Assembly: GCF_003258835.1 (NCBI RefSeq)
Contig: NZ_NPEV01000007.1
Location: 1-64,000, forward strand
Source: Rhodobium orientis
GTDB taxonomy: Bacteria > Pseudomonadota > Alphaproteobacteria > Rhizobiales > Rhodobiaceae
Reading direction: 5' to 3'
Length of the DNA: 64,000 nt
The notes below the pieces were generated by a model. It was not told the DNA's origin. It saw nothing but the letters and a program-made list of their open reading frames with translations, and did no database searches. The position numbers were made by a program, and so were the translations under genes. This document shows, piece by piece, positions 8,540-16,734 of this stretch; positions within the stretch are counted from its first letter, which is position 1, and every line of letters begins with the position of its first letter.

Positions 8540-9282
8540 CCGACGAAGTCGACATCACGGTCATCGTGACGGGTCATCACGAGGGCGTGCTCATGGGGCC
8601 GACGCTGGCAAGCCTTTGCGAAGCAGCCGATACCGCGCGCGACGACGGGCTTGTCGTTGAATGCATCGCCGTCCTCGACCGGGCGAGCGACCGCACCCGC
8701 GCCATGTTCGCAGCCGGTGCACCGATGGAAGGTGTTTTCCGCGTCGAGGAAGTCGATCTCGGCGATCAGGGGCTGGCGCGCAACCACGGCGTCTCTAAGG
8801 CGCGCGGCCGTTACCTGGCGATGCTCGACGGGGACGATCTGTGGAGTTTCAATTGGCTTTCCGCCGCCTACAAGCTTTGCCGGGAGGCCAGCACGCCCAT
8901 TATTGTTCAACCTGAGTTCAATATCTTTTTTGAAAATTATCACGGCACCTATGTAAATGTCTCGTCGGAGTCCGAGCTGTTCGATGAGGATGCGTTCCGC
9001 GCCTTCAATTACTGGGATGCTCTGTGCTTTTGTGAACGATCGATCTTTCTCGACTATCCCTACGAGCGCCGCGACATCGCGAATGGATTCGCTCTGGAAG
9101 ATTGGCATTGGGCTTGGGAGACCTATTGCGCGGGCATCAAGCACGTGGTTGCCCCCGATACGGTCCATTTCAAACGGCGCCGGATCCGGTCGCAGAGCGT
9201 TGAAGCCAAGGCGCGCCGGGCTTTGCCGCCCTTTCATCCCATTCAACGTTACGCCTGGCACGATCGCGCCAAGCAAGGGTAG
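8536..9282 (+). CDS. Family 2 glycosyltransferase
   Basis: A 248-residue GT-A enzyme. It opens with DITVIVTGHHEG, the nucleotide-binding strand of family 2, followed by the AIVLDxx-like AVLDRASD. The metal-binding motif MLDGDD is at residues 96-101. A segment ANGFALEDWHWAWE provides the later acidic ED motif typical of the family. The start codon overlaps the stop of the preceding glycosyltransferase gene (ATGA), so the two are translationally coupled. It probably adds a single sugar to the same glycan. The donor and acceptor are unknown. It lacks membrane segments, so it should act in the cytoplasm. Confidence 0.85.
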   Translation: MTDEVDITVIVTGHHEGVLMGPTLASLCEAADTARDDGLVVECIAVLDRASDRTRAMFAAGAPMEGVFRVEEVDLGDQGLARNHGVSKARGRYLAMLDGDDLWSFNWLSAAYKLCREASTPIIVQPEFNIFFENYHGTYVNVSSESELFDEDAFRAFNYWDALCFCERSIFLDYPYERRDIANGFALEDWHWAWETYCAGIKHVVAPDTVHFKRRRIRSQSVEAKARRALPPFHPIQRYAWHDRAKQG

Positions 9283-9305
9283 GTGACATCGACACGGGCG
9301 CCGTG

Positions 9306-10826
9306 ATGCGAAAAGCGGTCATTGGGCCGCGGCCCGCTTTCGCACGCAGTCGAAATTCGCTACGTACGGCCGTTCGGTCTTGGTCTGGAGAAATCGAAGT
9401 GATTGGAAGCGGTGAGCTGAGCGAGGACTCGCGCAGGAAACTTGAGGTTTCGCACGACGCGGCATTCCTGGAAATCTGGGATGCCGTTCAGCCCCTTACG
9501 ACCACCTCGGTCGAGCATGGGCTCGGGCTTTTCCGGGCCTGCCGCTATCTGGCGGAGCGGCCCGTGCCGGGCTCGATCGTCCAGTGCGGCCTCGAGGACG
9601 TCGGATCGGCAATGATTGCCATGGCGACGTTGAAGACGTTCGGCTCTGCAGACCGGGCGTTTTTCCTGCTGGACGCATTCGACGCGGCGACGAACGACAC
9701 CGGCGAGACGCCAGCGCCGGGCGCGCACGGGTCGCTCGATCAGCTTCGAGAGACCCTTGCCAAGACCGGATATGACATGGATCGCGTGGTCTTCGTCGAA
9801 GGCGACGTTGCCGAGACCCTTGCGAAAACACGGACCGGAGTGGCGGCGCTGATCAAACTCGATGCCGCATCCTATGACGTTACCCTCCTGGAGATCGAGG
9901 AGCTTTACCCGCGGCTTACCCAGCACGGCGTGATTGCGGTCGACGGCGGCGACCGTTGGCAAGGGATGCGCAAGGCGCTCGACACGTATTTCTCGCGCGA
10001 TGAAACCGCGGACGGTTACCAGGTCAAGAAGCCGCTCTTTCAGCACACCGACCTCACGGCGTGTATCGCGATACGCTCGGCTCCGACGCCGCGGCGCCAG
10101 GTTTGGCGGTACGACTACGTTCCGCCGAACCTTGAGAAAATCGACCTCCTTCCGCATTTTCCATCGCTCGCGGAGACGGACACCAGGACGATCGGCTGGC
10201 GCTACCTGCGCAAGGAAGTGCCGCATATCTTCCGCACCGATCTGCGTTCCATCGTGCCCAATATCGGCGTCCTCTCCATGGAGGAGGCCCACATCCTCTA
10301 TAACCTGGCAAGGGCGTTCGCCGGCAAACGCGGCCTTGAAATCGGCTGCCATCTCGGCTGGTCGACCGCCCATATCCTGGCCGGCGGGATCGACCTCGAC
10401 GTCATAGATCCCCGATTGATCAAAGCCGAGCACCGCACGTCCGTGGAGGACTCCATTAGGCGCAGCAATCCCGAGGCAGCCGTGCGGCTTTGGGCCGGCT
10501 TCTCGCCTTCCATCGTTCCCGCCATCGCAGCCGCCGATGAGCGGCCGTTTTCCTTTGCCTTTATCGATGGCGACCATGACGGCGAGGCGCCGCGCCTGGA
10601 CGTGGAAGCCGTTGCGCCCCTTTGTGCCGAAACAGCGTGCCTCGTGTTCCACGATCTGGTTTCCCCGGCCGTTGCAGCCGGCTTCCAGGCGGCGGGCAAG
10701 ATGGGCTGGAACACCAGGATCTTCAATACGATGCAAGTCATGGGCGTTGCCTGGCGCGGCGATTTCACCCCGTTCGAACATATCCCGGACGAACGAACGC
10801 CCCCGTTCTCCCTGCAGGCTTCCTGA
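9306..10826 (+). CDS. Double methyltransferase: degenerate TylF-like domain fused to class I SAM methyltransferase
   Basis: A 506-residue protein with two halves. Residues 1 to about 245 align with the TylF/MycF sugar O-methyltransferase encoded at 12930-13700, sharing IGSGELSEDSRRK, LFRACRYLAERPVPG and LYPRLTQHGVIAVD. The metal-binding acidic residues are altered: DTD has become DAA (Asp186 remains) and VDDYG has become VDGGD (near 213). From about 335 a second methyltransferase domain starts, with SAM motif GLEIGCHLGWST (about 343-354) and FIDGDHDG near 420, resembling Methyltransf_24. The first half may therefore be a structural or binding domain. ATG 9306 or the overlapping GTG 9303 could be the start. 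It lies 23 bases after the GT2 gene. Confidence 0.75.
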   Translation: MRKAVIGPRPAFARSRNSLRTAVRSWSGEIEVIGSGELSEDSRRKLEVSHDAAFLEIWDAVQPLTTTSVEHGLGLFRACRYLAERPVPGSIVQCGLEDVGSAMIAMATLKTFGSADRAFFLLDAFDAATNDTGETPAPGAHGSLDQLRETLAKTGYDMDRVVFVEGDVAETLAKTRTGVAALIKLDAASYDVTLLEIEELYPRLTQHGVIAVDGGDRWQGMRKALDTYFSRDETADGYQVKKPLFQHTDLTACIAIRSAPTPRRQVWRYDYVPPNLEKIDLLPHFPSLAETDTRTIGWRYLRKEVPHIFRTDLRSIVPNIGVLSMEEAHILYNLARAFAGKRGLEIGCHLGWSTAHILAGGIDLDVIDPRLIKAEHRTSVEDSIRRSNPEAAVRLWAGFSPSIVPAIAAADERPFSFAFIDGDHDGEAPRLDVEAVAPLCAETACLVFHDLVSPAVAAGFQAAGKMGWNTRIFNTMQVMGVAWRGDFTPFEHIPDERTPPFSLQAS

Positions 10827-11065
10827 GGCACCTGAAGACCGAGGCAGCGGGCGGAAACCGGGCACCAGCGACCGCAGCGGCAGACGCCATCCGGCACCGC
10901 CCCGCCCCTGTAGCGGAACCGCCCGAGCGCCTGCTCGGAGCCATGGCGGCCAGGCTTGCGAAAGGCTGTTCGAGTGGCTATCACCGCGATTGATTTTTCT
11001 CATGAGCGCGCAATGGGCGGCAGCCCGCCAATGCCTCTCCTGAGATTTGGCAGAGGTGCCAGGAT

Positions 11066-11737
11066 ATGACGGAAGACGATCTGGAACTGGCCGGTCGAAT
11101 TGTCTCCCTCGGGGACAATTGCGAGTTCGGCTTCGTGCAACGGCATCTTGGCCTTGAGCCGTCAGGTCTCCTCCGCTGGGCCATCGCTTGGCCGGAAAAC
11201 GTCATCGCGCTTCTTGAAAGGATCGCCGCTGGCGACCCCCTGGAGGGCTTTTTTGCCTTTCCCGGGATTGAGCCCTACAACGCCGGCATGGTTCGCGAAC
11301 CCGTCACGGGGCTTTTGTTCCATTCCCAAATGCGGTCTTCCAAGGACCCTGAGACCGGTGTTTTTTCCTTCCAGCTGCCAGACGACGCCCGGCGCGAGAT
11401 ACACAGCACCGAGGAAAGCAAGTTTTCCTACCTTTTACAGAAATTCCAGAGCACCTTGCGGGACGAGGCGCGCCTTTACGTCATCCGCGGCACCAAGAAG
11501 CTGACCGATGCGGAGATCAGCCGGGTGGACATGCTGCTGCGCGGGTTCAATCCGGGCAACCGTCTGCTGGTGCAGACGGCGGATCCGGAACGGCCGGGCA
11601 CATTCGAGACCCGGGACGACGGCATCCTCATCGGCTATGTCAGGCAACTGGCGACATATGTGCAGGCCGACTGCTACGACCGCGAAGGCTGGGCGGATTT
11701 GATCAAGGCGCTCCGCGCCGAACTCAAGGCGTATTGA
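11066..11737 (+). CDS. Uncharacterised conserved protein with N-terminal SLGDNCEFG motif
   Basis: A 223-residue protein I cannot assign. Near the start it carries IVSLGDNCEFGFVQRHLG, followed by GLLRWA. This combination of Ser-Leu-Gly, Asn-Cys-Glu and Gln-Arg resembles small proteins of glycan clusters sometimes annotated as papain-like peptidase (DUF1796-like). A matching catalytic His is not obvious. No signal peptide or membrane segment is visible. The protein looks soluble and rich in charged residues. A spacer of 239 bases separates it from the operon upstream, and only 16 bases separate its stop from that of the convergent sulfotransferase gene. A ribosome binding site is weak (AGGATATG). 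Confidence 0.6.
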   Translation: MTEDDLELAGRIVSLGDNCEFGFVQRHLGLEPSGLLRWAIAWPENVIALLERIAAGDPLEGFFAFPGIEPYNAGMVREPVTGLLFHSQMRSSKDPETGVFSFQLPDDARREIHSTEESKFSYLLQKFQSTLRDEARLYVIRGTKKLTDAEISRVDMLLRGFNPGNRLLVQTADPERPGTFETRDDGILIGYVRQLATYVQADCYDREGWADLIKALRAELKAY

Positions 11738-11753
11738 ACGGTTTCAGGGACCG

Positions 11754-12734
11754 CTATTTGCTGAGCAGCATCCAGGCGAGGGCCGCTACCGCCTTATCGG
11801 CCTCGACGCCGCCATAGGGCCGTTCCGGCTCGCGCGCTCGAGGCGGCTTTTCGAAAAGCGGCCCGCCGTCAAAGTAGATCCGGGCGACCTCGCCGTTGCC
11901 GTCCTCAAAGCCAGCCAGCAGGTCGTCGAGTTCGGCCCCGCTCGCCACGGGGGCATCGGAGAAAAACCCGTCCATCTGCGTCGTCAGTTTCATCAGCTCA
12001 TGGTGGAAGCGGCGCTTCTCGACGATTTCCAGCGGCAGGCGGTTGATGATGCGCTGGATTTCAAGGAGATCGCGATTGAGGCTGACATTGGTGCTCTGCC
12101 CCATCGCCTGTTGCGCGTCGGCAGCGATCGCCGGACACGCCAGCCCCCAGAAATCCGACATCAATCCCGGGCCGTCGACGTCCTGGCTCGGATAGCGGCG
12201 CACCAGCATGGTCTCCCTACCGAAGGCGTTCGACCAGCGCGCAAGCTGGCTCCGGTAGTCGCCCAGCCACATCTGCGCATGGAGCGCGTCCGCGAACGTG
12301 CCCGAAAACCCCTGGGCCTTCACGAGCTGATTGTACCAGGACACCAGCAGGTCGTCCTGGCGGCGCAGATAGACAATGACCTTGACCGCACGCCCCTCGA
12401 GAAGTCCGGTGTCGCGGACGAACTCAAACAGCCTTTCGGGCTGCGGAAAGAGGTAGAAATTCTCGCTCGAAAGAAGGACGTCGCCGTCGAATTCCAGGCA
12501 CTCGGAACGAAGCGCGCCGGCAAGGTCGCCAAGAGGCCGATCCTGCGGCTTCGCCCAATCGGGGTAGCCTCCGTTCAGGAGAAAGGCGACGTCGTGGTGT
12601 CCAAAACCACGCAATGCCGCCGATGGATAAAGCAGGCCCTTCTCGCGCAGCAGTTGACGGTTCTCCGTGGCAAAGTGCTGGATCGCCGTGGAACCGGTTT
12701 TCGGAACGCCAATATGGATGTAGGTGGTGGACAT
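11754..12734 (-). CDS. Sulfotransferase family protein
   Basis: A 326-residue protein. The N-terminus MSTTYIHIGVPKTGSTAIQ gives the PAPS 5'-phosphosulfate loop PKTGST at residues 11-16, right at the start as expected. The segment VIVYLRRQDDLLVSWYNQL (about 116-134) supplies the Arg and Ser of the 3'-phosphate site. It is cytoplasmic by sequence. It belongs to the P-loop sulfotransferase/carbohydrate sulfotransferase superfamily, but the acceptor is unknown. Some bacterial members are not proven to use PAPS. It is convergent with the 11066 gene and shares its strand with the TylF-type gene upstream. Confidence 0.8.
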   Translation of the reverse strand: MSTTYIHIGVPKTGSTAIQHFATENRQLLREKGLLYPSAALRGFGHHDVAFLLNGGYPDWAKPQDRPLGDLAGALRSECLEFDGDVLLSSENFYLFPQPERLFEFVRDTGLLEGRAVKVIVYLRRQDDLLVSWYNQLVKAQGFSGTFADALHAQMWLGDYRSQLARWSNAFGRETMLVRRYPSQDVDGPGLMSDFWGLACPAIAADAQQAMGQSTNVSLNRDLLEIQRIINRLPLEIVEKRRFHHELMKLTTQMDGFFSDAPVASGAELDDLLAGFEDGNGEVARIYFDGGPLFEKPPRAREPERPYGGVEADKAVAALAWMLLSK

Positions 12735-12844
12735 ACGCGCGCGATCGCTAAGAAATTTCGTCTAGAGCCGTACTCGTGACGGCGGGCTCACTTGAAATGC
12801 TCCGACCCGCGGGTCGGAAATACACTCACGCGCGGGTTGCGTTT

Positions 12845-12912
12845 TTCCCGAAACAGACAACGTGCCTCAGCCCTTTGTTGTGACGCGATTTCCCATCCAA
12901 AACACCGCTCGC
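12845..12912. repeat. Degenerate intergenic repeat, copy 2 of 2
   Basis: The relative of 3708-3775, lying in the 195-bp gap between the TylF-type and sulfotransferase genes. Identity is partial but collinear over about 68 bases. Confidence 0.4.
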
Positions 12913-12929
12913 CTCCCTTGGAACGCATG

Positions 12930-13700
12930 CTAGAGGCGAACCGCCATCCGACCCGTATAGTCGATCCAATGAAACAGCGGCGGCGGCGGCGCGTCCGGGA
13001 ATTGGTCGCCGCTTCGCGAAAAGTATTCGTCGACAGCGCGGCGCGCGCCCTGCCAATGGCCGTAGTCGTCAACGATCAACACGCCCTGCGGCGTTAGCCG
13101 GGGATATAAGATGACCAGCTCGTCCAATGTGCTTCTATAGAAATCGGTATCCAGGCGAAGGATGGATATCGCTCCCGTATCGGTCTTCGGGAGCGTATCA
13201 CTCACATCCCCTTCGATGAACGTCACCAAACCGGTATTGTAACCGGTCTTTGCGATGTTTTCGCGCACGACATCTATCGATGCCATCGCCCAGACGAGGG
13301 ACTGCTCCCGGTTGCCGGAATCCTTTTCCAGCAGGTCTTCCGCATCGTGACCCTGCCAGTCCATGTCCTCTGTCGTGGGCGGCGTCATGCCATCGAACGT
13401 ATCGAAGAGGAAGAACTCCCGATCGCCCGCGCCGAGCCGTTGCAACGCCAACATGGCGATCATCGCAGATCCGCCCTGCCAAACGCCGCATTCGACGAAT
13501 GCGCCCGGCAACTGGCGCTCGACCACGTAGCGGCAGGCGCGGAAAAGGGCGTGACCGCGCTCGAACGATGTCATCGTATGAGGCTTGGCCATTTCCCAGA
13601 TCGGCAGAAAATCCGCGTCCTCCGACGCCTCGAATTTCCTGCGCAGATCGGTCGTCAGCTCTCCGCGTCCAATCACGTCCCGCTCCCGAGAAAACCGCAT
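12930..13700 (-). CDS. TylF/MycF-type sugar O-methyltransferase
   Basis: A 256-residue SAM-dependent methyltransferase of the macrocin O-methyltransferase family. The SAM motif is GAFVECGVWQGGSAMIAM, followed by FFLFDTFDGM. The metal-binding acidic residues are intact: LRLDTDFYRST and VLIVDDYGHWQG. These are the residues lost in the paralogous first half of the 9306 gene. The family methylates hydroxyls of deoxy sugars, consistent with the RmlB-like gene nearby. An open frame extends to a TTG at 13871, but that extension is low-complexity (Ala, Gly, Arg) and unlike a protein. The ATG at 13700 is therefore preferred, although no strong ribosome binding site precedes it. Confidence 0.85.
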   Translation of the reverse strand: MRFSRERDVIGRGELTTDLRRKFEASEDADFLPIWEMAKPHTMTSFERGHALFRACRYVVERQLPGAFVECGVWQGGSAMIAMLALQRLGAGDREFFLFDTFDGMTPPTTEDMDWQGHDAEDLLEKDSGNREQSLVWAMASIDVVRENIAKTGYNTGLVTFIEGDVSDTLPKTDTGAISILRLDTDFYRSTLDELVILYPRLTPQGVLIVDDYGHWQGARRAVDEYFSRSGDQFPDAPPPPLFHWIDYTGRMAVRL

Positions 13701-13951
13701 TGGGCTTGTGTTTAGTCGGAACCTGATGGAACCGCAATGTCGGCCGCATGGAGCCGCCGCACCCGCCGCTGCCGGCGACGCTGACCGAGACGCCGATTTC
13801 GTGGCCACGCCGCCGTCACCCCCCTGGTCCCCGACCCGCAAACTCGTGATGAACCGGATTCCATCATGCAATGGCGCCGGGTCGTTTTACTGGCTATATG
13901 AGGCATGATATGAAGCCCGTGAATTCACGTCGAACGCTGGAGAAGCCTTAA

Positions 13952-14644
13952 ATGCCTAGCCTGGAAGGTGCCTATGAAAGGCACGCGAGAAACTGCGACG
14001 AGCAGGATTTCTGGCGCCAAGTTCGACGGACGATCAACGGCCAGCCGGTCCCGGAAGACCAGATCCAAATGATCATTCGGGAAATGATCTCCTTGATGGA
14101 TCTGGAGAGCGACGACGTTCTCCTGGATATTTGCTGCGGGAATGGCGCTCTCAGCACCTATTTCTGGGAGAAATGCAGCGGCGGCCTCGGCATCGATTAT
14201 TCCGAGACGCTTATCGGCGTTGCCCAGAAGTATTTTTGCGACAAACCGTCGGTCAGTTATCGGGCGGGTGAGGCGATTGAGTTTTTGAGCAACGAGGAGA
14301 ACCCGGAACGGTTCAGCAAAGCCGTCATCTTCGGCTCGATTTGCTTGTTCACACGGGAAAACGCCGAACGATTGCTGAAAATCACGCGTGACCGGTTTGT
14401 TAACATCAAGAGATTCGTCATCGGCAACGTCGTCGATCGCACCGGCATGGACGATTTTTACAAGCCCGGGGAATACGAACCGGGCATGGAAGATCGTCCC
14501 GACACCGCCATTGGCGTCTGGTGGTGGCCGGAGGACTTCAGCGAGATGGCGAAGCGCGCCGGATGGCGCACCGAGATCGTTAAAATGCCGGAAGACTTTT
14601 ATCAGAGGCACTACCGTTTCGACGCGATCTTGCGGCCAATGTGA
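13952..14644 (+). CDS. Class I SAM-dependent methyltransferase
   Basis: A 230-residue protein. Motif I reads DVLLDICCGNGALST (about 53-67), followed by motif II LGIDYSETLIGVAQ, both diagnostic of class I Rossmann methyltransferases. The later part (VVDRTGMDDFYKPGEY and WWPEDFSEMAKRAGW) fits the beta-4 to beta-5 region. The substrate is unknown. Its position at the head of the aminotransferase operon suggests N- or O-methylation of an amino sugar. The next gene starts with a GTG that overlaps its stop (GTGA). Base composition is lower in GC than the core genes, consistent with acquired DNA. Confidence 0.8.
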   Translation: MPSLEGAYERHARNCDEQDFWRQVRRTINGQPVPEDQIQMIIREMISLMDLESDDVLLDICCGNGALSTYFWEKCSGGLGIDYSETLIGVAQKYFCDKPSVSYRAGEAIEFLSNEENPERFSKAVIFGSICLFTRENAERLLKITRDRFVNIKRFVIGNVVDRTGMDDFYKPGEYEPGMEDRPDTAIGVWWWPEDFSEMAKRAGWRTEIVKMPEDFYQRHYRFDAILRPM

Positions 14645-16734
14645 TTGAAAGACCGGAAATGCTCGAAACGGCTATCTGGGTCACCGGCACGCCATTTTCC
14701 GGCGTGGAACTCGTCGCCAGTGCGCTCGCCGAAAAATGCCAGTCATCCGCCGTGGCCATCGACCCGTATCTGCGGTCGAATGCGGACATCGCAGATGTAA
14801 CTGCGAACGGTTTCGAATGGGAAAGCGTCATCCGTTCGGCGATTGGTTCCCCGCAAGGGCGCCAGGGTTTCGGCACCGACGACCCTGCCGGAACCGGCCG
14901 TCCGGCAATCGTGCATTCGTTGCGCCATCACGAAGCTTATTCAGACATACTTGCAAAGGTCGGCTCGCTGAAAATACTCGCGGTCGTCGCCAATCCCGTC
15001 GCCTCGATTGCGACCTGGCTTGACGAAATCGGACCTGCAGCGGGGTCCGACGGCGCATCGCCCGACTGGCGCGGTGGGGCAGCGGAAGGCACCGGCAACG
15101 GAGCCTTTGGCGGTTTTGAGGACTGGAAACGGATCACGAGCCTTCAAATCGACGGCGCCCGACGGCACCCGGACCGCTTCAGGGTCATCCCCCTCGATGC
15201 ATTCCAGGAAAACCGCGATGCCGTCGTTGAGGACGTGTTGAACTGGCTTGGCATTGAGCCCGGCCAGGCCCGCGCCCATCTCACGAGCGACGCCGACGCA
15301 CCCGCGTTCGACGGACCTGCGTACGCCGCCAACGCCCTTGACGCGGTGGACCCGGCCGTTCGTTTCGAGATCGGGCGCGAGCTGGTCGGCACTCCCCTGG
15401 CACGGTTCTGTGACACCAGGACACTGGCGGTCGGAGCGGGTTGGACCGGACCGCCCGCCGACCGGAACGTTGGCAAAGCCAAGGCCGGCATCGATGACCT
15501 CGCTTTTTTTGGCGGCCCCGCCCTATTCCAGCGCGGCGCTCCCAGGCCGATTGGTCAACTGGTACAGCCGAGCGCCGAGGCTTTCAGCGATGCGGTCGAT
15601 ACGATTTACGAAACCCAGCGCATTTCCAACAATGGTCATCTGGTCCAGAGCCTGGAGGAACGCCTAAAAGCCTACCATTCGGTACGCAACTGCGTTGTCA
15701 TGGCAAGTGCCTCGCTGGCGATCATCGGCCTGCTGCAACTGGCAAGCCGGACAGACCGCCGGAACATCGTTCTGCCGGCGTTTACATATGTTGGGTTGCC
15801 CCATTTGGCCCGCTGGGCGGGTTTCGAACCCCTCTTTTGCGATGTCGACCGGACCACGCACACGATTTCCCCAACGGACCTCGAGAGATTGATCGGAGAC
15901 GATGTCGCTGCGGTGCTCGCCGTCCATCAGGTCAACGCACCGTGCCACCACGCCGAACTGACGGAGATCGGCGACCGGCACGGTGTGCCCATCATCTACG
16001 ACTCGGTCCATGCGCTGGGGTGTACGTTGCCGGACGGAACGCCTATCGGCGCACTTGGCGTGGCGGAAGTCTTCAGTCTCCATGCAACGAAAATGCTGAA
16101 TGGATTTGAAGGCGGCTACATCACGACCAACGACGACGACCTCGCCGAGAGACTTCGCAAAGTCAGGAACTTCGGGTACCGCAACGAAATTTCCACCGAG
16201 ATGATCGGCCTGAACGCCAAGCTCAACGAGATTCACGCCGGCTTCGCGCTCGCCTCCCTCGATGAGATCGATGACGTCATTCGGCGCAACAAGGAACGAT
16301 ATGATCGCTACAAAGCCGCATTCGATGGCATTCCGGGCGTGACGATCCTGCCCTATGGCGAAGGCTATCGGGACAAGAACTTCGAATTCGCGCTGATTGA
16401 TGTTTCCGAAAGCTGGCCATTGGGCCGCGACGAAACCGTGCAGCTGCTGCGCGCGGAAAATGCGCTGGCCCGCCAGTATTACAATGAGCCGCTCTATCTG
16501 CATTCGGACTATCCGAGCGCAGGGAACCGTCAAAAGCCCAACCTTCCGCAGTCGGTGGTGATGCCGCTGATGCCTGTGACGGACGCCCTGTCGCGGCGCA
16601 TCATTCAGATGCCGGTCGGAGAATCCGTTTCCCTGGAAGACATTGACGCGATGGGTGAATGGTTCCGTTTCATTTCGTCAACGGCCTCGGATATCATCCC
16701 GCGGCTGCGTGAGACGGGAGCGCCGGTGTGGTAG
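14641..16734 (+). CDS. Fusion: sulfotransferase-like domain plus DegT/DnrJ/EryC1/StrS aminotransferase
   Basis: A 697-residue protein starting at a GTG that overlaps the previous stop. Residues 1 to about 280 resemble a P-loop sulfotransferase: VTGTPFSGVELVASAL in the place of the PAPS loop, VVANPVASIATWLDE like the 3'-phosphate segment, and FRVIPLDAFQENRDAVVEDVLNWLGIEP like the family C-terminus. The loop lacks the usual KTG/RSG signature and may be inactive. From residue 281 (KAGIDDLAFFGG) it is a complete PLP sugar aminotransferase, with IIYDSVHALG and the Schiff-base lysine Lys484 in LHATKML. This half is a paralogue of the next gene, whose own N-terminus begins exactly here. It would aminate a keto sugar. 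Confidence 0.8.
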   Translation: MIERPEMLETAIWVTGTPFSGVELVASALAEKCQSSAVAIDPYLRSNADIADVTANGFEWESVIRSAIGSPQGRQGFGTDDPAGTGRPAIVHSLRHHEAYSDILAKVGSLKILAVVANPVASIATWLDEIGPAAGSDGASPDWRGGAAEGTGNGAFGGFEDWKRITSLQIDGARRHPDRFRVIPLDAFQENRDAVVEDVLNWLGIEPGQARAHLTSDADAPAFDGPAYAANALDAVDPAVRFEIGRELVGTPLARFCDTRTLAVGAGWTGPPADRNVGKAKAGIDDLAFFGGPALFQRGAPRPIGQLVQPSAEAFSDAVDTIYETQRISNNGHLVQSLEERLKAYHSVRNCVVMASASLAIIGLLQLASRTDRRNIVLPAFTYVGLPHLARWAGFEPLFCDVDRTTHTISPTDLERLIGDDVAAVLAVHQVNAPCHHAELTEIGDRHGVPIIYDSVHALGCTLPDGTPIGALGVAEVFSLHATKMLNGFEGGYITTNDDDLAERLRKVRNFGYRNEISTEMIGLNAKLNEIHAGFALASLDEIDDVIRRNKERYDRYKAAFDGIPGVTILPYGEGYRDKNFEFALIDVSESWPLGRDETVQLLRAENALARQYYNEPLYLHSDYPSAGNRQKPNLPQSVVMPLMPVTDALSRRIIQMPVGESVSLEDIDAMGEWFRFISSTASDIIPRLRETGAPVW

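Noticed and set aside
13701-13871. N-terminal extension of the TylF-type methyltransferase to TTG 13871
   Set aside because: The extra 57 residues are low-complexity and have no counterpart in the paralogous domain of the 9306 gene.
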